64,000 bases of DNA, taken from the NCBI GenBank assembly GCA_035578175.1, contig JAQMRL010000014.1, positions 19,544,895-19,608,894 on the forward strand, read 5' to 3'. Below, one piece after another: positions 45,193 through 55,229 of the stretch (its first letter is position 1; each line of letters starts with the position of its first letter). The notes below the pieces were generated by a model. That model was not told the origin of the DNA. It saw nothing but the letters and a program-made list of their open reading frames with translations, and did not search any database. Origin of the DNA: Catonia carolina (lineage: Eukaryota > Arthropoda > Insecta > Hemiptera > Achilidae). Made by a program: the position numbers and the translations under genes.

Positions 45193-45668
45193 CAGTCATG
45201 TCAAAGATACGGCCCGCGGGCCGCAACTGGCCCCCGGGCTGTATCAATACGGCCCGCGATCGCAATGTGTCACAGAAAGAAGAATCATGTTTTTTTGGAG
45301 CTTTAAGACTTCACTCGATTCCTCTACGGAAGTTTTAAAATGCGCACACTACATTTATAAGTAATTTTAAGGGCAGCGCGTGCCCAGACAAGCGAGAGTG
45401 ATAGACAGTAACGCCATCTCTACCTGACATCAATGAGCTTGTCAAAAACAAGAGAAGTCAGGTATCTGGATCCTCGAGCTCAAAATAATTACCATCTTTT
45501 ATAACTTTGATATGATTTTTAACAACCGTAGTATATTATTTATACTATACAATTAAATAAATAAAATGTTATAATAATTCAGTACATTTTTTGTTATTTG
45601 AATCTGGCCCGCCTACACATTCTAAATTTAATATATGGCCCTCTTCAAAATTGAGTTTGACACCACTG
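45193..45668 (+). mobile_element. hAT transposon, internal-deletion derivative
   Basis: An 8-bp direct repeat ATATACAG lies on both sides (45185-45192, 45669-45676). The ends CAGTCATGTCAAAGA and, reversed from the right, CAGTGGTGTCAAACT are hAT-type TIRs of the Charlie-like style. The left end is GC-rich (CGGCCCGCGGGCCGC). It is 476 bp and retains only the transposase C-terminus. Confidence 0.9.
45411..45488 (+). pseudogene. hAT transposase, last 25 codons
   Basis: Open frame TPSLPDINELVKNKRSQVSG followed by serines, a Lys and TAA at 45486-45488. P-D-I-N/D-x-L-V-K/R-x-K-R-x-Q-V-S is the usual C-terminal end of Charlie-type hAT transposases (BED-finger, also seen in GTF2IRD2-like proteins). 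All catalytic parts are deleted. Confidence 0.7.
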
Positions 45669-45676
45669 ATATACAG

Positions 45677-46167
45677 TATAACCTTTTGTAGGTTAACTGT
45701 ACGAATATAACTGTTTGTTACCGTAAACAGAAATAATAGTTTCTTGAAAACGTGGGCAGACTATTCACAGTGCTGATCGAAATCTAATATGCAGTGTAAT
45801 AAAATGCCGTGAAGTTGAAGCTACACAAAAAGCCTTCCCCTGCTTCTTAACAAAAGCCATGAGCGAGTGGCTAACTACTGTGATGTTTTTCTTTCTACAA
45901 TTCGAAAAATAAAGAAGGAAATAAAAGACGTGAAGAAGCTATTCTTCAACAGTTTTGTTGACACCAGGTAAAAAAAGGAAACGGTTAGGTAGATACTAGT
46001 GGGACTGATAGTGAAGACGCCGGTGACAACGATAGTAAAGAAGGCGATTCATCCATAGAAATTTTTTTTCCAATGGAAAAAAGGTAAATTACAGTAAATC
46101 AAACACATCTAGTCATGTAATTAAGCAATATTACAGGTCACATTTATTTCTTATAAGGTTTATGAAT
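45677..46167. other. Unclassified, with two coding-like blocks
   Basis: Block 1, about 45769-45969: open frame including VEATQKAFPLLLNKSHERVA and DVKKLFFNSFVDTR, ending AGGTAA. Block 2, 45992-46087: DTSGTDSEDAGDNDSKEGDS, ending AGGTAA. Both end in AG|GTAA, which reads as a stop but is also a 5' splice consensus. Phases do not join simply. I recognise no family. It could be a decayed gene or transposase. Confidence 0.3.
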
Positions 46168-46484
46168 GCCCATAACGGGCAAGTGGAGTGTTAAATTAAT
46201 TGCACTCGATCTGCTGGTTCCAGGGTTACAAAAAAAATAGTTCTGTTTCTTATCACATAGTCAGCCAATTATATGACTGAACTATTTAAGTACAGAAGAA
46301 GTAAAGGTGTAAAATACACTAGTCACAGTTATCTTCTGTGAGAGTAATGAATCTCATTATACAGCCAGACCCTGTGGTGAATGGAGTGAAGGTGTCATTT
46401 GCAGGGTGGAAAGTGGGTGCTTTTCGGAGGGTCTGGCATGCTGATAAGCATACTCTTTCAAATCAGTGAGGAAGGCAATGGTTT
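46168..46484 (+). mobile_element. Family B, 3'-truncated
   Basis: GCCCATAACGGGCAAGTGG start. It has the clearest A-box-like CGGGCAAGTGG (46176-46186) and B-box-like GGTTCCAGGGT (46216-46226). It ends at GGCAATGGTTTT, where family A core begins. Confidence 0.8.
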
Positions 46485-46486
46485 TA

Positions 46487-46965
46487 GCAAGGCGTTTTAG
46501 CGCAAAAATTTATATAGTAAAAAATGTAGAGAATTTAAAATCCCACTACTTTTAATTCAAATATTTTTTTTTGTGTAACGGTTAGTTTAGCGGTCATTAG
46601 CGATTTTCTATTTTTTCTCACGAAAACGTGTGAAAAATCCATTTTTTTAAGATTTCGGCTTTAGTATGCATTTTACGACAAAAGTGTATTCGGTAAAATT
46701 TATAGGAAATTTAAAGATCTACAACTTTTATTTAAAACATTTTTCTCTACAGAGCCTAGTTTAGCGTGAAAGGGTGATTTTCCGTATTTTTAAGCCAAAC
46801 TGATGTTGATTTCCATTTTGAATCTTTCACTCATGATTAAAATTTGGTTATGTTTATTGAGGTTAGTTTTTTGTTTATTTTTAATGTTTTATAACTAATG
46901 TTAGGTTTATTGTTAATTATTTGCATTGGCAAGAGAAAGTTGTGTGAGTGTTTCACACCAGACTT
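46487..46965 (+). mobile_element. Family A, 3' half
   Basis: From GGCGTTTTAGCGCAAAAATT to GTGTGAGTGTTTCACACCAGA. Confidence 0.85.
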
Positions 46966-47105
46966 TTGAATAACATTTTACAGCAGACAGTTAAAAGTAA
47001 CAGGTGACATATCATTAACCTGTCTAACCCCAATTTTAATGTCAAACTCTTTTGATACATCTGAAATTTTTCCGTTTGATTGGGTCTGTTATTAATATTT
47101 CCTTA

Positions 47106-47225
47106 ATCAATGGGTTCGAATCCCACTCGGGCATGGCATTTTTTCATACGTTACAAAAATTCATTTCATCCTTCACCGTCTGCATTAGCAGCAATTTGCA
47201 AAACAGTCGGACGTTAAACCAAAAA
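47106..47225 (+). mobile_element. SINE1, 5'-truncated
   Basis: Starts just before the B-box GGGTTCGAATCCC and keeps the body CATACGTTACAAAAATTCATTTCATCC-type region and GTCGGACGTTAAACC. It has a long A/TAAA tail to about 47275. Confidence 0.8.
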
Positions 47226-47800
47226 AAAAAAAATAAATAAAAAAAATAAATAAATAAAATAAAATAAATTCTAATAAATAAAATATTTTAAACAACAGGA
47301 AACAAAAATTCAGTAATTTTTTTAGTTAAATTTTTATATGTAGGCCTAAATACCGAATTTTAATTTTAATGCAGGCTTAATTATGAGAACATGATAAATA
47401 CTGTTAATTCTTAAATAAACCGTTCAAATATTTTTTTAGTATAACTTTTAGCTTCCCTGTTAGAATTAATGTCCAAACCCCCACTTTTTGATAAATACCT
47501 TTCATGTTTATTAGTTTTCTTTATATATTATATGTGTGTGTGCACGCGTGCGCGTATGTATCATATTTTTCAGTATTTATGAAAACCAGTCCCGTCTTAC
47601 AACGTAAACGACTAGTTATTTTTGTGACGTGAGCCGCAAGGTCATTCGACTAATGCTAAAAAATCAGGTCCATTCTATCAAGTTTAACCTCACCTAACTT
47701 GACAGACGCTTTAAAGCGCACACATATATATATATGCGTGAAGTTGCTATAGTATGTTCAAAAAGTAGTTTACTTATATTTTCAATATGTTTAATATCTT
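47226..47800. other. Unclassified AT-rich stretch
   Basis: SINE tail (AAATA)n, then unrecognised DNA with a mixed TG/CG tract (47533-47555) and (TA)n (47725-47734). Confidence 0.5.
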
Positions 47801-47805
47801 GTTTA

Positions 47806-47940
47806 TCATCAGTATTGTTATTTAGGTCAACCGAAAGGCTGTTTGAACGTCTAGAGGCTTTACTAAAAAGTGGAGAAAGGTGGGGGTACGATTGCCTTCA
47901 TCACCAAGTGGAAAAGTAAGCTTATCAGCATGCCCTCGGA
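47806..47940 (-). mobile_element. Family B, 5'-truncated
   Basis: TATTGTTATTTAGGTCAACC to CTTATCAGCATGCCC. The 3' flank TCTTGTTTATCATCAG is shared with the copy at 49270, so these two form a subgroup with a longer tail, or were duplicated with flank. Confidence 0.75.
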
Positions 47941-48136
47941 AAATATCTACGAGTAATTTTTTAATCCTGTTACCGATTGTTAATGTCTGGTAATTTTTTT
48001 TCTAAGAAAGGGAAATTTTGTTTTGTGACCCGAAGTTGGTAGCCCTACTCAACCGGTATAGATACGGCAGTGAGAGTTAAGTTTCTCCTTGAGCTGTGTA
48101 AAATTTTGTGCCGTTTCCGGTCGTGTTACGAATAGA
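47941..48136. other. Possible 5' region of a mariner relic
   Basis: Precedes the transposase start at 48137 and is not similar to other repeats here. Confidence 0.4.
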
Positions 48137-48214
48137 ATGTCTTTTACCCTAGAACAACTGGTTTTCATTCTTAAACAATATTTTACTACGAAATCGTACG
48201 CGAATGTAAAATGA
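48137..48214 (+). pseudogene. Mariner-type transposase N-terminal fragment
   Basis: ATG at 48137 opens 25 codons, SFTLEQLVFILKQYFTTKSY, then ANVK and a stop. It resembles the start of the N-terminal HTH (DUF4817-like) domain of insect mariner-type transposases (F-T-x-E-Q-x-x-x-x-x-x-F/Y). A family A copy begins about 40 bp later, so only this piece survives. It could be the N-terminus of the lineage whose C-terminus is at 12266, but nothing here proves that. Confidence 0.55.
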
Positions 48215-48254
48215 ATTTCAAATTAAATTTGTTGGTCTTCCTCCACAGAAAAAA

Positions 48255-49174
48255 ATCTGATGTGAAACACTCACACAACTTTCTCTTGTAAATGCAAATA
48301 ATGATCAATATAACCTAACATTTGTAATAAAACTTTAGAAATAAACAGAAAACAAACAAAAAAAAACATAACCTTATTTTAATCATGAGTGAAAGACGCA
48401 AAATGAAAATCGACCTCAGTTTGGCTTAAAAATACGGCAAATCACTCTTTCACGCTAAACTAGGCTCTGTAGAGAAAAATGCTTTAATTAAAGTTATAGA
48501 GCTTTTCATTTCCTATAAATTTGATTATATAATTTTTGTCGTAAAATGCGTATTAAGGGCGAAATCTTAAAAAATCGAGTTTTCACATGTTTTCGTGAGA
48601 AAAAAAAAGAAAATCGGTAATTACCGTTAATATAAGCGTTATACAAAAAAATGTTTGAAATAAAACTTGTAGGATTTAAAACTTCTCTACAATTTTGATT
48701 ACAGACATTTTTGCGCTAAAATGCATATTAAAGTCGCAATATTTAAAAAAAAGCAATTTTTTACGTGAAAACAGCCTCACCAAGAATTTCAGCAAACATG
48801 GCGCCTACCCTACCTTGTAGAGCATAAAAAATTTAGTAAACCAGGCGATTTTAAAAAAAATCGTAGGACCAGTTTTTGAGAAAATCGCAAAAAAGTGAAA
48901 AATGACACGAATAAACTACTACTTCCAGTTGACCGATTTTGATGAAAATGTTCGTAAAGGGTACGATAGTGGTAAGTAACTTAAGTTTCAAGTTCGTACG
49001 ATGTTCCGTTCTTGAGATATTCTGTTCAGACACACACACACAAATCGCTAAAAAATTAATTTTTGGGTTCAGGGGGTCTGAAAACGTGTAAATCCGGTGA
49101 AAACTCGATTTTAAAAAATCGACATGAAAACAATACTTTCCTTCCTATATATTCATACATAGGCAAGAAAAAGT
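48255..49174 (-). mobile_element. Family A, full length
   Basis: AATCTGATGTGAAACACTCACAC to ACATAGGCAAGAAAAAGT. Very short (CA)n at 49030-49042. Confidence 0.9.
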
Positions 49175-49269
49175 AAAAATTACCCGACATTAACAATTGG
49201 GTAACAGGACCAACAAATCACTCTGTCGTTTACTTAATTTTTATTATATTTAATTTCTTGTTTATCAGC

Positions 49270-49492
49270 AGTATTGTTGTTTAGGTCATCAAACGAAAGG
49301 CTGTTTGAACCATTAGAGACTTTACTAAATAAACCGAGGGTTGAGGTGTGGTACGATTTCCTTCATCACTGAGTAGAAAAGTATGCTTATCAGCATGCCA
49401 GGCCCTCCGAAAATCATCTACTTTCTACCCTGAAAATAACACATTCACTACATTCACCACAAGGTATGGCTGTATAATGAAACTGGCTGTAT
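49270..49492 (-). mobile_element. Family B, 5'-truncated
   Basis: GTATTGTTGTTTAGGTCATC to GGCTGTATAATGAAAC; the last 14-17 bases GGCTGTATAATGAA are repeated. Shares its 3' flank with 47806. Confidence 0.75.
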
Positions 49493-50111
49493 AATGAAGA
49501 GGGGTAGGTGGATAAGAATTCATAAGTAAATCAGAACCATTAGCTACAAGGTAAAGTTCGGCCGCCAAAGGGGTTGGGTGGATCAAAATATTTTGATATT
49601 TGAAGTTATGAAAGTTTAAAGATTCCAAATTTAGGTCTACATTTGATGTTTTAAAATTTAAAATTTGTAGGTTTTGAAGTTTTAGGTTAATGTTTAAAGT
49701 TTCAAAATTTCAACTTTGAATGTTGAGGTTTGAATGTATGATACTTTCGTTTTCTCATGCGACCTGGGGTTGCGACCTGAAAATTTTCGGGTTACCAAAT
49801 TTTTATGTAATTTTTTCGCTAAATAACATGTCGTTAAAATGTGATATGTATTCCGAAAATTTTAAAAACAATTTTGGGGTAGCAATCACGGTTGGACCCC
49901 GATCTAAAATTTAATAAATTCTTCGTGACTCTATGGGTATGTGTAACGTTTTGTCAATAAACATTTGCGAAAAAAACCGTTGTGAAAGTGTAAGGAAAGA
50001 AAAACATGAAAACGGCAAGTCCTAAAAGCCGAAATGCTAGTGTTTTGAGTTTTCTCAGCGAACAGGTAGGTTAAGGACAACTTTAGCTACATTGCCTTGA
50101 AGTACTTTGGG
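49493..50111. other. Unclassified stretch
   Basis: AT-rich with short repeated TTTGAAGTTTTAGG/TTTAAAGTTTC-like words at 49600-49730. No gene recognised. Confidence 0.5.
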
Positions 50112-50205
50112 AGAGGCACAAAAAAGATTCATACGTTACAAAAAATAATTTCATCCTTTAACGTCTGCATTGCAGAACAGTCGGACGTTAAACAAAAAAA
50201 AAAAA
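50112..50205 (+). mobile_element. SINE1, 5'-truncated
   Basis: Body only: TTCATACGTTACAAAAAATAATTTCATCC-type region to CAGTCGGACGTTAAAC and an A run. Confidence 0.75.
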
Positions 50206-50515
50206 TTGAAGCATATCTAATCAAAGGCCTCGATGAATTCCTATTTCCTAAATATTTAATAGAATATGATCTACAGATATTTTGGCAGCTGCAGTTGGTA
50301 TTGAAAGTAAACCAAATTCAGAATTTACGAGCAAGAAAGAATATATATGTATATATATATATTGTATCAGTTGTACTTACATTTATAATGGCGTTCGAAA
50401 ATCATAGTTGACATTGCTTCCGAGTTTCAGTAACAATACTTTTTTCAGCAACACAAAGAATAGTTTCCAGTTAACGTTCCCCTAAAAACAAAAACAAAAA
50501 TAATAATAATAATAG
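50206..50515. other. Unclassified spacer
   Basis: Contains (TA)n near 50345-50362 and (AAT)n at 50501-50515. Confidence 0.5.
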
Positions 50516-50786
50516 TAATGTTGTCCATTACGGGCTGGTGGACTGTTAACCCTTTCAATCCCAAATTTTTTAAATACGTACACATTGTTTCATACATTTT
50601 ACTGACATTTAAGTGAAATTAAATCACTTTTAGACCCTCAGCCTTTTTGATGGCCTGATAAAAAAGTGTGACACATAGGCCTACGTCACATTGGGAGTTG
50701 ATATCAAAGTTCCCAACAATATGACTAACTAGTCATGTTCAGGCTTCCTAAACAATATTCTCTTAACTTAAATTTGTAGCAAAAAA

Positions 50787-51738
50787 ATCTGGTGTGAAAC
50801 ACTCACACAACTTTCTCTTGCCAATGCAAATAATTAACAATAAACCTAACATTAGTATTAAAACATTAGAAATGAACAAAAACTAACCTCAAAAACATAA
50901 CCTTATTTTAATCATGAGTGGAAGACGCAAAATGAAAATCGAACTCAATTTGGCTTAAAAAAAAACGGAAAATCACACTTTCACGCTAAACTAGGCTCTG
51001 TAGAGAAAAATTCTCTAAACAAAAGTTGTAGATCTTTTAATTTTCTATAACTTTTATTATATACACTTTTGTCGTAAAATGCATACTAAGACCGAAATGT
51101 TAAAAAAATCGATTTTTCTCACGTTTTCGTGAGAAAAAAACAGAAAATCGCAAATTACCGCTAAACTAAGCGTTATACAAAAAAATGTTTGAAACATAAG
51201 TTGTAGGTTTTTAAATTCTCTACAACTTTTATTATATAAGTTTTTGCGCTAAAATTTATATTAAAGCCGTAATCTTAAAAAAACAACGTTTTTACGTGAA
51301 AAGAGCCTCACCGAGAATTTCAGCAGACATGGCGCCTACCCTATCTTGTAGAGAATAAAAAATTGAGTAAAATAGGCGATTTTAAAAAAAATCGTAGGAC
51401 CAGTTTTTGAGAAAATCGCAAAAAACTGAAAAATTATACGAATAAACTACTACTTCCGGTTGACCGATTTTGATGAAAATGTTCGTGTCGCGTCCGGTAG
51501 TGGTATGTAACTTAAGTTTCAAGTTTCAAGTTCGTACGATGTTCCGTTCTTGAGATATTCTGTTCACACACACACACACAGACACACACACAGACACACA
51601 CACAGACCAATCGCTAAAAACATGTTTTTTGGATTCAGGGGGTCTGAAAACGTATAGATCCGGTGAAAACTCGATTTCGAAAAATCGACATGAAAACAAT
51701 ACTTTCCTTCCTATATATTCATATAGGCAAGAGAAAGT
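50787..51738 (-). mobile_element. Family A, full length, in piggyBac-type element
   Basis: AATCTGGTGTGAAACACTCACAC to TATAGGCAAGAGAAAGT. CA tract with CAGA interruptions at 51567-51604. Related to the young copies at 33600 and 60466. Confidence 0.9.
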
Positions 51739-51928
51739 AAAAACTAAATATGATTTTAATATCAAAGCTTTTACAGTTCAAAAATACTGATAAAATGGAT
51801 AACATCACTATTTACAGTGTAAAAAATATACTTGTATATACATTCAACATACTCGAAGAAATGCTACTTTATTTTAGTAAATGAACACGAATATTTAAAA
51901 CTAAAACTAACTTTAAAAAGAAACTAAT

Positions 51929-52074
51929 GGTCGCCTCTGTGGCGTAGTGGTCAGCATCTTACACTGCAAAGCGGAGGTCTCAGGTTCAACTCCTGGCTAG
52001 GGTACAGAAAATTATTACACTTCACATCCAGCGCTCTTTAATCAAAAGTAGTCGCTAACAATTAAAATTTTTAT
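51929..52074 (+). mobile_element. SINE2
   Basis: Head GCCTCTGTGGCGTAGTGGTC with B-box GGTTCAACTCC, then the body to GTAGTCGCTAACAATTAAA. The body is shortened relative to 57980. The tRNA-like head is not called as a gene because it is part of a dispersed family. Confidence 0.75.
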
Positions 52075-52243
52075 GTCTGTTATTTCACTCCAATGTGACT
52101 TCTATGCCACCACACTGGGTTAGAAAGGGTTAAATTAATTGCACTCAATCTGTTAGTTGCAGGGCTACAAAAAATAGTTCTGTGTCTTATCACGTAGTCA
52201 GCAAATTATATGATTAAACTATTTAAGAACCAAAGAGGTAGAG

Positions 52244-53757
52244 GGAGGCGAAGCAAGTCAGTGGTCGGCTGGCTTGCATGTGCCGAAGCATCACGTCCAA
52301 GAGAGCACACCTGCTCCCTTACTTTCTGTAGCAGTTTTTCGTGCCCGTGCCTCTGGAAACTCCTCGGCATATAATGGCTACTGTTCAGCCATGCTCTGGT
52401 CTCGCCGAGGTGAGCTGAGATGCTGGGCTTCTGTCTGTCTATCCTAATCCTTGTCCCTGGCATCTAGCACTTTTTCTATCCGTGCTAGAGGCAACTTCTC
52501 CTACTGTAGCTTTTGCCCAACCCAAGTGGTGTCAGTCGTACCGTGCCGAAGGGTGGATGGCACTGGGGCATTTAATCAGTGTCTAACGGTGCCTGTAGGA
52601 TACCTGGCTCCTCCTACAGTATTTTGCCTTACCTCTGTACGCGGGGCTATGCAGGGGCGGACCTATTATTTCCCTAGCTGCACGTGGGGACCAGATGGTA
52701 CCCATTTCATTTGAAATCATGAAAAACAGCTATGGATGCTTTGACTCTGGAAGGAGTGGATTTAAACTACTCCCCTGAGTTAGAGTATCTGGGGGTTGTC
52801 ATGGATAGTGGCCTAACCTGGAAAGGCCACATGTCCAGGACTGTGGTGAAGGCTATAAAGGCCTTATGGATATGTGAGAGTCTGCTGGGGAGGACTCCGG
52901 GGCTTGGGCCTCGTATGGTGGAATGGGCTTGTGTGGGCATCATTCTGCCAATGGTCACGTACGAAGATGTTGTATAGTGGCCAACAACAGATCTAGGACG
53001 GCGCAGGATCGGCTGAGGAGCTATAGAGACTGGCCTGCCTAGGGATATGTGGTGCAATGTGCACTGGTCCAACGGCCGCTATGGAGGCGATGTTTGATTT
53101 GCCTCCTATTCATGTGCAAGTGAAGGGAGAGGCGATAGGAACTGCCTTGAGGCTGGAGGACGGGATCGGGGTCCCATCAGTGGAGATGGGCCACACTGAG
53201 ATCTTCAAGGTGATTGAAGGGATGGGTGTGGTAGGTGGTCCTTGGGACCGTATGAACAGAGCATACAACTTCTCCGACACACTGAGGATGGAAATTTTTG
53301 ATCGTCAGGAGTGGGCGGAGGGACGGCCGGTGATGCCGGAAGGGGCTACCTTTTGGTATATTGACGGCCCTGTGATGAGCGGAAGAGTGGGATTGGGGGC
53401 CTGGGGGGCCGGGGGAATGAGTTCCCTGGCCCTTGGGTGTAACATGACTATCTTCAAATATGGGCCATTAAGGTCTGTGCGGAGAGGTGTATTGTAAGGC
53501 GCCTCAGTGGGTCGCACATTTATATTTTTGCAGTTGCATAGTGGTTGGCTGCAAAAGTATAGCACTGTTGGGTGGGGATGTGTTTACACCTGCACAGGTA
53601 AGTGCACTAGATCCTAGGCAGACCCTGCGCTTTATCGAAAGTGCGGGCCTTGCATAAATTAGGAATAGGGGCAATCACAAAAGATCTTTTTGGTCGCGGT
53701 GAGGAGGGGCTGAAGAAGCCTGAACGCCCTTGTTGTAAATGAATGAATGAATGAATG
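52244..53757 (+). mobile_element. Non-LTR retrotransposon with RNase H, deleted copy
   Basis: Flanked by the 11-bp duplication AAAGAGGTAGA (52232-52242, 53758-53768) inside a B copy. The 3' end is a tetranucleotide tail (GAAT)n. It is clearly GC-richer than its surroundings. 52244-52730 looks like 5' UTR or early sequence without a recognised domain. The RT-distal ORF starts at about 52732, so the central ORF is missing and the copy is internally deleted. Confidence 0.85.
52732..53497 (+). pseudogene. LINE ORF2: RT C-terminal region and RNase H start
   Basis: Frame 1 (52732-52977): LEYLGVVMDSGLTWKGH, then IKALWICESLLGRTPGLGPRM and a break after VTYEDVV. After a short frame change, 53057-53497 gives MRTGPTAAMEA-like text (here MCTGPTAAMEAMFDLPPIHV), GHTEIFKVIEG, NFSDTLRMEIFDRQEW and the RNase H entry FWYIDGPVMSGRVGLGAWG, where intact relatives have TDGS. 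It stops at 53497 soon after. The order (RT thumb, connection, RNase H) and wording fit the R1/LOA/I-type clades of insect LINEs that carry RNase H. At least one frameshift and one lost RNase H residue; inactive. Confidence 0.8.
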
Positions 53758-53897
53758 AAAGAGGTAGAAGTTTAAAAGACACTAATCAGAGTTATCTCCT
53801 CTGGAAGTAATGAATTTCATTATACAGCCAGACCCTGAGGTAAATGAAAGGTATCATTTGCAGGGTGGAACGTAGATGCTTTTCAAAGAAAATGGCA

Positions 53898-54099
53898 TGC
53901 GTTTTATGCTCTACAAGATAAGGTTAGCGCCATGTCTGCTGAAATTTTTGGTGAGGCTTTTAATTCGTAGAAAAAATGTTTTTTGCGGCCTTAATTATAT
54001 GCTTTCTAGGGACGAATTATATATATCAAAAAGTTGTAGACAATTTAAAAACCTAATTTCTTTGTAAAACGCTTAGTGTAGCGGTAATTAGTGATTTTC
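53898..54099 (+). mobile_element. Family A, internal fragment
   Basis: From TTTTATGCTCTACAAGAT to the TAGTGATTTTCTGTTTTTT region. Both ends missing; joins a B fragment on the left and a complete A copy on the right. Confidence 0.75.
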
Positions 54100-54102
54100 T
54101 GT

Positions 54103-54953
54103 TTTTTACTTTTTCATGCCTATATCAATACTATATAGGAGGAAAGTATTGTTTTCATGTCGCTTATTCGAAATCAAGTTTTCACTGGATATAAACGTTT
54201 TCAGACCCCCTGAACACAACAAAAACATGTTTTAGCGATTGGCCTGTGTGTGTGCGTGCGCGTGTGTATGTGAACAGATAACTCGAACTTGAAACTTAAG
54301 TTAGACACCACTACCGGACCCGACAGGAACATTTTCATCAAAATCGGTCAACCGAAAGTAGTAGTTTATTCGTGTCATTTTTCACTTTTTTTGCGATTTT
54401 TTCAAAAACGGGTGTTACAATTTTTTTTAAAATCGCCTGATTTACTAAATTTTTTATGCTTTACAAGATAGGGTAGGCGCCATGTCTGCTGAAATTCTTA
54501 AAGAGGCTGTTTTCACGTAAAAAAAATTGTTTTTTAAGATTGCGGCTTTAATATGCATTTTAGCGCAAAAATGTATAATATAGGCCTATAATAAAAGTTG
54601 TAAACAATTTTTGTAAACGTGTGAAAAATCGATTTTTTTTAAGATATTGGCCTTAGTATGCATTTTACCACGAAAGTGTACATAATCAAATTTATAGAAA
54701 ATTATAAGATCTACAACTTTTATTTCAAGCATTTTTCTCTACAGAGCCTAGTATAGCGTGACAGAGTGATTTTCCGTATTTTTAAGCCAAACTAAAGTTG
54801 ATTTTCATTTTGCGTCTTTCACTCATGATTAAAATTAGGTTATGTTTATTGAGGTTAGTTTTTTTGTTTATTTCTAATGTTTAATAATGTTAGGTTATTT
54901 TGTTCATAATTTGCGTTGGCACGAGAAAGTTGTGTGAGTGTTTCACACCAGTT
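54103..54953 (+). mobile_element. Family A, core hairpin deleted
   Basis: ACTTTTTCATGCC to GTGTGAGTGTTTCACACCAG. The stretch between AAGTTGTAAACAATTTT and GTAAACGTGTG lacks about 90 bp found in other copies. Confidence 0.85.
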
Positions 54954-54957
54954 TTGT

Positions 54958-55039
54958 ATGTTGTTTAATAATGTTAGGTTAAATCGTTATTTTATTTTCA
55001 TTGGTAATATAAAGTTGTGTGAGTGTTTCACACCAGATT
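54958..55039 (+). mobile_element. Family A, extra 3' end
   Basis: A second AATGTTAGGTTA...GTGTGAGTGTTTCACACCAGATT directly after the complete copy. Its last 13 bases are the left target duplication of the SINE1 at 55040. Confidence 0.75.
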
Positions 55040-55216
55040 GCCGGCCGCATTGGCGTAGTTGGTAACGTGCTCGCCTCTCATCATGCGGTCTTGGGTTCGA
55101 ATCCCATTCAGGCACGGCATATTTTCATACGTTACAAAAATCATTTCATCCTTCACCGACTGCATTAGTAGTAATTGCAGAACAGTCGGACGTTAAACCA
55201 AAATAAAAAAAAAAAA
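55040..55216 (+). mobile_element. SINE1, full length
   Basis: The 13-bp duplication TTCACACCAGATT lies at 55027-55039 and 55217-55229. A-box TGGCGTAGTTGG (55051-55062), B-box GGTTCGAATCC (55094-55104), tRNA-unrelated body ending GTCGGACGTTAAACC plus A-tail; 177 bp. Reference copy of the family. Confidence 0.9.
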
Positions 55217-55229
55217 TTCACACCAGATT

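Larger units (their letters stand above)
50550..52129. mobile_element. piggyBac-type non-autonomous element
   Basis: TTAA at 50546-50549 and 52130-52133. Ends CCCTTTCAATCCCA and TGGGTTAGAAAGGG are imperfect inverted repeats with the CCC(T)TT start typical of piggyBac. GTCACATTGG recurs inverted near both ends (about 50684-50693, 52091-52100). It has no transposase. Inside are a family A copy (50787-51738) and a SINE2 (51929-52074), so the original element was about 0.5 kb. Confidence 0.8.
50516..53895 (+). mobile_element. Family B, split by piggyBac-type and LINE insertions
   Basis: B pieces at 50516-50549, 52130-52243 and 53758-53895. The first gap carries TTAA on both sides, the second AAAGAGGTAGA. 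Removing both inserts gives one B copy, whose 3' end is cut off near GGCATGC where family A core starts. Confidence 0.85.

Noticed and set aside
52206..52463. Minus-strand frame in the GC-rich block, and others at 52767 and 53305
   Set aside because: Shadows of the LINE ORF or of its 5' region. The plus strand carries RT-distal and RNase H text.
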